Part shown: positions 56,404 through 64,000 of the stretch, piece by piece
Numbering within the stretch: position 1 is the first letter of the stretch
Layout of the letters: the number at the start of each line of letters is the position of its first letter
NCBI GenBank assembly: GCA_008477525.1
Contig: SPDT01000008.1
Span: forward strand, 558,001 to 622,000
Direction of reading: 5' to 3'
Source: Hypomyces perniciosus
Lineage: Eukaryota > Ascomycota > Sordariomycetes > Hypocreales > Hypocreaceae
Length of the DNA: 64,000 nucleotides
Translations under genes and position numbers: made by a program
Notes under the pieces: generated by a model
Databases searched by the model: none
Told to the model about the DNA's origin: nothing
Seen by the model: only the letters and a program-made list of their open reading frames with translations

Positions 56404-57542
56404 TTGTATCGTTTCTCCTCTTTTCTCCCCTTCAATCGAGTCCCAGATTTGATGATGAGAAGGGCGTCGTGTAAAACAGCAGGAGGAATAGGAAGGCGTG
56501 ATGAGAGTTTACGCATACAGTCACATTCGCGACAAAACATTGGAATGGTAGAAGAAGAAGAGGACCGTTATTGATCAATCAACTATTTGCAAAGAAACAA
56601 TGAAAAGTAGAGAAGAGGGGCGATATAGCAGTGATCAAGCTCAATAGTAAAGTCCTCGGTCAACGGCCAAGAATTGGCCTCCGAGGTCCACCGACTAGAT
56701 ATACGGAGTCAAAGGATTCATCGGATTGGCGGGAATGTCTTGTCACGCCCAAAGGGGACAAATGTATGTAGATAGGAGGAGGTCCACTATCAGGGAGTAC
56801 GATGTACAGGCAGGGATTATCTTGATGCAGTACACGCAAGGATACAGACAGACTGTTGGGTATATACGGAGGAGTACTAATCATTACAGTTCTGACAACT
56901 TACAGGTACCCTTGATGCCGACTTAACCGGGTTGGGTGATGAAATTTTTCTTTGCAAGTATGTGGAGATGGAAGCTCGGGCAACTCGGCGATATGAGACC
57001 CATTAGTAATGTTGGTGGCGATGCTTCACTGCCCGTAGAGATGATAAAGTATTAAGTAGTATTGTGATTCAAAAGGGCATATCAGGTACATATAAGTAGG
57101 GTTAAAGAATATACACTCTATAGTAACAGAGAGATAGTCCCTCAATATTAAATAGGAAAAGGATGGTTCTTCTATGTTAAATAGGAAGCAGAACAAAGGA
57201 GTGGCTATCCAATAACCCAAGCCGGCTATTTAACGCGTCAGGTAATCCTACATGGTTGTGGAAATAATATTAATAGCCGACTTAAGTAGCCTAAAAAATG
57301 CCCTGTCGGTTCCTGGCTGGCACAAGCATTAATGAATCGCGATGATTCTTCTCGAATAATACTATTTGCCTAATACTGGCTAAGAATCGGAATTTTCGTA
57401 TATACTATCTATCACGTATGTACATGCCTGTTGCTAAGTGAAATCAATGGATGAATGATATCGCGTGCTCAGATGCCATTCTGAGCCGATCTATTCACTA
57501 CCTATCCATGATGGAACTCGCCCAGCATCTAATGAACAACCA
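56404..57542. other. Intergenic region with AT-rich tract
   Basis: This is the upstream region of the MFS gene and the 3' flank of the K+ transporter, same strand. Positions about 57010-57420 are markedly AT-rich and unlike the flanks, with short duplicated phrases (ttaaataggaa occurs twice), and could be decayed transposon sequence. It has near-copies of the 9-bp word at 56702 and 56866. Confidence 0.45.
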
Positions 57543-60029
57543 TTAAATCTCCTTCACAAAGCCCACCTCAATCAACTTATCAGCGTCAATGTTCAAATCT
57601 GCCAGCTTCGCACGTGAATTCTCCCGAATCCACAGGTATATCCACAGCACCACTGTCCGGAAGAATCTCCACACAATGTTCCTCTTGGGACCAGCCGTGC
57701 CCACTTTCATCACCTCCTTGCCGAGCACGTACACCATCTGGGACTTGTACGCCGTGCGCAGTGTCTCCAACTCCGTGGCGTCTGCGTGGCGCTGAGTGCG
57801 GCAGAGAGCCAGCTCAATCTGTCCGATCAGATCGCGCGCCAGGCCCGGGTGCAAGACATCGTCCGTGTAGCCGTGGCGCAGCGTGACGTTGTAGCAGCTC
57901 TGAAGTCCCTTCATCCGCGTAATGATGTAACGCTCCTCGAGAGGCACCGAGGGGACTGGAAGTGGCCGCATGTGGAAGAAGATGATCACCGCAGGGCGGG
58001 CTGCGAACTTGATGACAAAGTGCGCGAAGCACGCCGGCAGATGCTTGGGATCGCCCGCCTTGTCAAAGAAAATGCTCAATCCAGGCACTGTCGAGACAGG
58101 CACACCACCAAACGCCGCATTCAAAACGAGGTTTGTGGAAGATGCGCTGGGCGAGGGAGCACCAGGTGCCGTAGGCGCAGGCTCAATGAGTGCTGCAAGG
58201 GGGAGCTTGTCAAGCGACTCAGCTCGCCATTGAGACTCCTTGCCAAAGCGCCAGATGGTGAAGATGGTAGAGAGAATGAAAGCCAGCATCACCGTGAACC
58301 ACGCGCCCTGGGGAATCTTCTCCAAGACGGAGGAGAAGAACGCGCCGTCGAGCGCGGCAAAGAAAAGCCAGACGGGGAGTACCACGAAGAGGGGCAGCCG
58401 CCAGACGAGGATCGCGACGAGAGCGACCATACATGTCGTAACTGCGAAGATACAAGGACATTAGACCTTTCATGAACTGATGTTGGGGTTTATGGGGATA
58501 CATACTGAATGTGACAGCAATGACACACACACCATACGCGTTGCCCAGAGATGTGGTCTGCATGGTGTCAATAAGGAAAGCCTTGTTCGCGGAAGAAAAA
58601 ACCAACATTGTTATACACGGCAGTCACAATGATAGTTCCAATCATGAGCAGCCAATTGGCCATCGGCATGTATACCTGCTCAAAGAACTTCTCGCTGGTG
58701 TGAACAACCTTTATGTGAGGGAAGTAAGAAAGCCGCATGATCTGTGTCAGCAGCTGGAACGTCGACGTGATCATAGCCTGCGAGGCAACAATAGCAGCCA
58801 GCACGGCCATAACCAGGCCAAAATAGAAGCTCCCCGGGGGCAAAGTGTTAAAGAAGGGATTCGTATAAGCCTCCCCAGTCGGATCAGTCGAGATGTAGGC
58901 AGCCTGTCCAATGTACGCGAGCAACAAGCACGGGTACACCAGAGCCAGCCACGAGATCTGCACCGCACGCTTGCTAAAGGCACCCAAGTCCGCAAAGAGC
59001 GCCTCAACACCGGTGAAGGCCAACAGCAAGCCGCCGAGAGATGACCATCCTGCCTGGCCGTTGCGGGTGAGGTATGTAAAGGCAAAGTAAGGACTGAATG
59101 CCTTGAGCACGGTGTAATCATGGAGTGCGAGGTTATAGATGCCCACGCAAAAGTTAAGAATCAGCCAGATGGTAACAATCGGCGCAAAAGTCGTTCCGAT
59201 CTTGGAAGTTCCAAAAGGTTGAATCAGGAAGAGGAATATCAGGATTGCGCATGACACACCCACAATAGCCGGCGTCCCTAGATTGGGGTTGACCACTGTG
59301 AGCCCCTGGATGGCACCAAGAACGGATTGAGCTGGTGTCAGCACACCATCGGCCATGACCATGGAAACGCCCAACACACCGATGAACTGGAGAAAGACCT
59401 TGCAAAGGGTAGAGTGCTCGATGAAGGAGCGAATACCCTTGCCGCCCAACTGCATGTCATTGGTGCGGTATCTCTCCATGTGGACAGACCGCGCCTCCTT
59501 GGGATCGTGGCTCGCAATATTGGTGTACCTCGCCAGAAGACTGTACAGCGCAAATGTGCCTCCCTGCCCATCGTCATCGGCATGTAAGACGACGAAGCAA
59601 TACTTGACAGTCACGATCAAAGTCAGAGCCCAGATGATGATGGACAAAGCGCCGACAAGGTCGTCCCAGGAGGGTTGGCTCGTAAAGGTCGATGAGAAGA
59701 CGTACAGGGGCGAGGTGCCAATGTCACCGTAAATGACGCCGCAGGCCTGGAAGCTGAGCCAGAAGAGCATAAAGCCACTGTAGGTCTACAACAAGGTCAA
59801 TCGACTGCAACAGGGATGAAGGGGGTTCTCTAAGGCTTTGTAAGAGGAGACTTGCCTGCTTGCGAGAACTGTGCAAATCCTCTTGGGCAATTTGCCTTGC
59901 ATTCTCCTCATCATCCACATCCCCTATCTTCTCGGACGAAGGGGAAGTCTCCGAGACGACAGCTTTGTCTTTGTTGAGATCAATGCCGGGAGCAGCACGG
60001 ATGTCAGTATCGTCTGGTTCAGCAGCCAT
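57543..60029 (-). CDS. HAK/KUP-type high-affinity potassium transporter
   Basis: This is a plasma-membrane K+ uptake carrier of the HAK/KUP/KT family, found in many but not all fungi. The exons are 59856-60029, 58607-59785, 58506-58557 and 57543-58441, giving 767 residues. The N-terminus is acidic and cytosolic. The family signature GVIYGDIGTSPLYVFSSTFT is present, then about 12 membrane spans including GVSMVMADGVLTPAQSVLGA, FTGVEALFADLGAF, SQAMITSTFQL and NNTTSLGNAYGVCVIAVTF, the last assembled from a 52-base exon. The cytosolic C-terminal domain follows with a Pro/Ser/Ala-rich loop. The first intron has a GC donor (cag|gcaagt) and is in phase 0; no GT donor keeps the frame. The full length agrees with fungal Hak1 proteins. 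Confidence 0.94.
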
Positions 60030-61068
60030 GATAAGATTTGGAAAGAGAACAAGCGATTTTGCGAGGCAGACAAAACGGATTTTTGTGTTCTTTTCCTTTG
60101 CTGGAGCACCAGGATACGGCTGTATTCAGAAGATGGTGAGAGACGCGGTACAGACTACATAATGATATTAACCAAGAGAAGGGGGACACGCTTCTCTCTT
60201 TATTCCCCTGCCCATACCAACAGATACTCGAGAGCATCCATCCCCTAATTTTCAATAGCTCGAGATGTCAATAATTCGTGATACCTACGCACCCCCCGTC
60301 CTATCATGGTGAGAACTAAGGAGATTCCTTGGATCCATCGTCAGCGCGCGAGATGTGCAGCCATAGCCTTATCGCAGCATGCATGATGTGACAAAATCCC
60401 AGTCCACCAAGGAGAGGCAGCCCAGGCATTAGGCCGGCTTACTGGTGTCAAACGCGCAAATTTCTAGTCCCAGAGAGAGGCACCATGGTGTGGGAAAATA
60501 AATGCCTCATATGTAAGGAGAAAGTTCCTGTGTTGATGGTAGAGCGTTATGAGATGACGAGATTTAAGTTGAGGGAACCTGCTAGTCAAATACCTGCCGA
60601 CGATGTTAGCTCGACATAGCCACAATAGAGCACCAAAACCGTGGAGCCATCCCTGTATGTATTTACGAGTATATATATGTAAGACAATAGGAAGTAGTAC
60701 TCCATACTTCGAGGCCATAGAGAACGGCTGGATTCCATGCCTAGATAATTTGTAATTAGGGTCTCCCAGGATTGGACGAGCAGAGTTTACATTCGGACAG
60801 ACTAATAGGAGCTCCATGGACTCGGCAAATCTGGTGAATGGTTGCCGAACAGTCTGGCCTGGCCAGCTAACGAAACAGAACGAAAAGCCCTCACATGAAC
60901 GGACACTGGTCAGAGAAGTCCACCGCCACTGGGTGTAAACAACAGGATTCCCTATTCGGATAGGTAGAGAATGCATGCAGCGCTTGCAGTAGGATTTCAT
61001 CTTATGGCCCCCTCTCCGCCCCCTTTGGGGTTCTGTCTTTCGGTTCTTCATCTCCAAAAGCTTCAGAA
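60030..61068. promoter_or_regulatory. Divergent promoter region of the K+ transporter and RING-H2 gene
   Basis: This contains a near-copy of the 9-bp word (gtactccatac, about 60693) and a tatatatg stretch at about 60671. The long open frame at 60464-61147 (-) has no start context or domain and overlaps the RING gene start. Confidence 0.4.
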
Positions 61069-61927
61069 ATGCCCGCGCAACCACAAACTCCGTTGAATCC
61101 CCGGATGGCCAGTATTGGAAGTACCGACAGCAACAATGGGGGATCATCTTCCATAGTGGTGGCAGTGTCTCTTGTCATGACTCTGGTGCTTTTCCTTGGG
61201 GCGTACTTGGTTATACAGAGGCACATCCTACGGCAACGCTGCTTCGCCAGCCGCTCACAGCCAGCCTCACCACCAGACCATAATGTGCAGCTTGGTAGTT
61301 TGGTCCCGGGAGTAGTGGAATCCATCCCTATCGTTAGATATGGTTCATCTCCATGGCGCAGTCGCGACGCTTCAATACCCGCCAGCGATGAGCTGCAAAG
61401 TTGTTCCATATGCACTGAGGATTTCGTTCGAGGTGTCAGGCTCCGCCAGCTGCCGTGTGGCCACATCTTCCATTGCCCATGCGTCGATCCATGGCTCCTG
61501 AAGCAGTCCCTTACCTGTCCTCTCTGGTGCGTGTGTATATGCCGGCATACATTGCTGTTCGGCAACTATCCAGCTCACAGCAGACAACAGCCGTTTAAAT
61601 ATCACCGCCTACCCCGAATATGGCGAATTGCCCACGCGACCTCAATCAGCTCCGACCACCAATCAACGATGGGTATCGCTGTATCGTCGAGAGCCAAGAG
61701 TTAAGTGCACATACATCCAGCGCCAGGGTATAGCCTAATGTGTCAGACAGGTCGCCCTACAAGAGTCACCGAGTCCAGAAACGCCCCGATCCCCAACAGT
61801 GAGACCTGTCCCTCGTGGTGCTCCAGCTTTGTCGTCAATTGTCGAGGCTTCGGATGAAGAGACCATAGGGACAGGAAATGCGGCAGCAGACAGCAATATT
61901 GCGACTCATCCTGATGCAAGACAGTAG
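61069..61927 (+). CDS. Membrane-anchored RING-H2 protein, probable E3 ubiquitin ligase
   Basis: The exons are 61069-61526, 61591-61699 and 61751-61927, giving 247 residues. One membrane span (about 28-50) near the N-terminus is followed by a cytosolic RING-H2 finger with all eight zinc ligands: Cys112, Cys115, Cys130, His132, His135, Cys138, Cys150 and Cys153. The last Cys is made at the first splice junction (CPLC). A C-terminal tail has NITAYPEYGELPTRPQSAPT and RWVSLYRREPR, then a Ser/Pro/Glu-rich end. The second intron is only 51 bases (a multiple of three) and contains the in-frame TAA at 61736-61738, so retention would shorten the protein by about 46 residues. The type matches fungal single-span RING-H2 ligases (PA-TM-RING/ATL-like); substrates are unknown. 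Confidence 0.82.
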
Positions 61928-62650
61928 TAATCCAGCAGAAAAGCAAGCATCGTGGCCTTTGCCGACCTCTCTATTGAACGCCGTTGTCAACTCGACATTG
62001 GCTTGGAATCCCAGTCAGAAATGAACGCTGCCATCCCAGACAAAAAATCAGTGCATCTGACTTCAGCGCACAGTCAATCGCCAGCAAGCCAGAACGTTCA
62101 GCACGCAGTCTAGAAGGTCAGGGGGGCGGTTTGGGGGCAGTTGGGGGCAGAAGTTGAAGCAGAGAGAAGGGTTTCAGCCCTTCACGTATGAACAGATGAT
62201 GAAAGGACGAAAATTGGTTGAAGGCATCGAGATAAGAGTTCCATTTCAGCAAGTTGTTCTACCAGGGAGGCTCCACCATGGAGTGGCTTGGCAGTGGCTT
62301 TCACACGTGGAACAGATGTTGGAAATGATTTGCGAGAAATAAACCGATGACCTTTATTTCGAGATTGGAAATCATTTCTGTGTAGTATGCAAAATGTATT
62401 TTGTCGATAAAATTACTCTATATTAGATCAAATTTTTATTTTGATATTTAATTGTATGCCCATTATGTCGCTTGGTGGTGTCCCGCATCGGAGTCGCAAG
62501 TCCGCATCCCGATATCTGACTTCATCTGACTAAGTTCTGCGGAGCAATACCTGATCACACATCTTCACTCACACGCTCACATCAGCGTCTGGCTGGCTAG
62601 GCTTTAATTCCTCTTTATAGAAGTCCTTTCATTCATTTCAACCACCAGAA
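61928..62650. promoter_or_regulatory. Upstream region of pro2
   Basis: This holds a G-rich direct repeat (ttgggggcag twice, about 62131-62150) and an AT-rich stretch at about 62385-62460. The open frame 62154-62342 is unsupported. Confidence 0.4.
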
Positions 62651-64000
62651 ATGTCCCTCACCAGCGCTTCTCCCGAGGCCGTCGCCAGCGATGCCAAAAC
62701 GGCGTCATTCGCCCTGGCCTCACTCCCGGCATCGGCACGCAATGAAGCTCTCGAGGTCATCCATGCTGCCCTGACCGCGGCCAAGGATGATATTCTCGCT
62801 GCCAATAAGCGCGATCTTGATCTCGCCAGCCAGGCTGCCGCCAGCGGCACGTTGAGCCAGGCGCTGGTCTCGAGGCTGGATCTGGGCAAGAAGGGAAAAT
62901 GGGAGGATATGCTGCAGGGTATTCTGGATGTGAGAGACCTAGACGATCCGGGTATGTGGGGCTCTGATTTATACTCATCACGAATGCTCATGATGACTGT
63001 TTTCCTTCATATTGTCAAGCGTGAATTTCTTCATCCATGGACCGATAATGCGTCTATGGTAAATCAATATCATGAATGAACATGACAGCAGAAACCATTG
63101 GGGGCCATGAACCGGATTATAAGTCAACATCACTGACACTCAACAGTGGGCAAGGTCCAGATGCGAACAAAACTCGATGATGACCTCATCATGGAACGCG
63201 TATCATGTCCCATTGGCGTCCTCCTCATCATCTTCGAGGCCCGTCCAGAAGTCATTGCCAACATTGCCAGTCTCGCCATCAAGTCTGGCAATGCTGCCAT
63301 TTTGAAAGGAGGCAAGGAATCCACCGAATCCTTCGTCGCCATCTCTCAAGTCATATCCTCCGCCCTCGCCACCACTGCCGTCCCCAACTCCGCCATTCAG
63401 CTCGTCACCACACGCGATGATATCGCCCAGCTCCTTGCCCAGGACCGCTACATCGACTTGGTTATCCCTCGTGGTTCTAATGAACTCGTCCGCTACATCA
63501 AGGAGTCCACCAAGATTCCTGTCTTGGGCCACGCTGATGGGTTGTGTTCCATCTACCTCACTGCGACCGCTAACACTGAAAAGGCCATCACGGCCATCGT
63601 CGACTCCAAGACCAGCTATCCTGCCGCTTGTAACAGCCTTGAGACTCTGCTCGTCCAGGACACGGCGCGGTCCTCTGTCCTCCCTGCTGTGGCAGCCGTC
63701 TTGGCTGACAAGGGCGTCACCTTGCGCTGTGACCCAGCTAGCAAAGCTGCTATCGCTTCCTTAAATATCCCTCACCATCGTATTCAGGATGCTACCCCGG
63801 CGGACTTTGACACAGAGTTCCTCTCCCTAAATCTCGCCGTCAAGACTGTTTCTTCTCTGGAAGAGGCCATTACCCACATCAACACTCACGGCTCCCACCA
63901 TACTGACGCTATCTTCACATCTGACGCTGCCGAGGCCGAGCGCTTCATGGATCAGGTCGATTCCGCTGGTGTCTACTGGAACGCTTCGACCCGGTTGGCC
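62651..64000 (+). CDS. pro2: Gamma-glutamyl phosphate reductase, truncated by window edge
   Basis: This is the second enzyme of proline synthesis from glutamate, reducing gamma-glutamyl phosphate to glutamate semialdehyde with NADPH. The exons are 62651-62951 and 63147 onward (195-base intron, phase 1); 385 residues are visible of about 450 expected. Segments: NKRDLDLASQAAASGTLSQA, GKVQMRTKLDDDLIMERVSC, PIGVLLIIFEARPEV, SGNAAILKGGKES, LVIPRGSNELVRYIK, the active-site loop SYPAACNSLETLLV (catalytic Cys) and THGSHHTDAIFT. This is the fungal stand-alone Pro2 form without a fused glutamate kinase. The right edge cuts the C-terminal part (VYWNASTRLA...). Confidence 0.96.

Noticed and set aside
61733..61741. 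Programmed UAA readthrough in the RING-H2 gene
   Set aside because: A short intron with a CTAAT branch-like element and an AG acceptor explains the same frame continuity more simply; kept only as an alternative.

Overview
This is a 64 kb piece of a filamentous ascomycete (Pezizomycotina) nuclear genome. Genes are compact and mostly carry one to five short introns with fungal GT...CTAAC/T...AG signals. Intergenic regions are short, and the proteins are typical fungal housekeeping types: Tim50, Vta1, Rrp41, the Csc1/RSN1 channel, HMG-CoA reductase, a HAK-type K+ transporter and Pro2. The overall look, including an HMG-CoA reductase beginning MLGSSLLP and an ethylene-forming-enzyme-like protein, suggests Eurotiales or a relative; that placement is inference. 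I see no rRNA, tRNA, CRISPR array, intact transposon, or polyketide/peptide synthetase cluster.

Layout, left to right: the 5' end of a Tim17/22/23-like gene (-); a small conserved protein whose first exon holds only the ATG (+); an uncharacterised four-exon gene (-); a PD-(D/E)XK nuclease-like gene broken by one in-frame TGA (-); a Ted1/PGAP5-type metallophosphoesterase (+); a secreted cysteine-rich protein made of three repeated modules (+); tim50 (-); an F-box-like protein (+); a small membrane protein (-); vta1 (-); an Mpd1-like disulfide isomerase ending HDEL (+); rrp41 (-); a Csc1-family channel (-); a short-chain dehydrogenase (+); kynureninase (-) divergent from indoleamine 2,3-dioxygenase (+); an uncharacterised gene (-); an EVE-domain protein (+); an ethylene-forming-enzyme homologue (+); HMG-CoA reductase (+); nicotinamidase (+); two uncharacterised genes (+ and -); a serine/threonine dehydratase (+) facing a DHA1 transporter (-); a K+ transporter (-); a membrane RING-H2 protein (+); and pro2, cut by the right edge (+).

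Links between genes: kynureninase and IDO share a divergent promoter and both serve the de novo tryptophan-to-NAD+ route, while nicotinamidase 15 kb away serves NAD+ salvage. The dehydratase, Pro2 and IDO/kynureninase are amino-acid enzymes. Tim50 and the partial Tim17-like gene are mitochondrial import components or relatives, and the disulfide isomerase and metallophosphoesterase act in the secretory pathway.

The most unusual items are: (1) the ethylene-forming-enzyme homologue with conserved Fe, 2-oxoglutarate and arginine ligands and an acid-free N-terminal extension; (2) the secreted three-module protein in which every module is split by a phase-2 intron at the same codon; (3) a 9-bp word, TACGGAGTA, found at least 15 times (about 0.5 expected by chance), in gaps between genes only. 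Exon boundaries are my own reading of splice signals and reading frame, with no transcript evidence.
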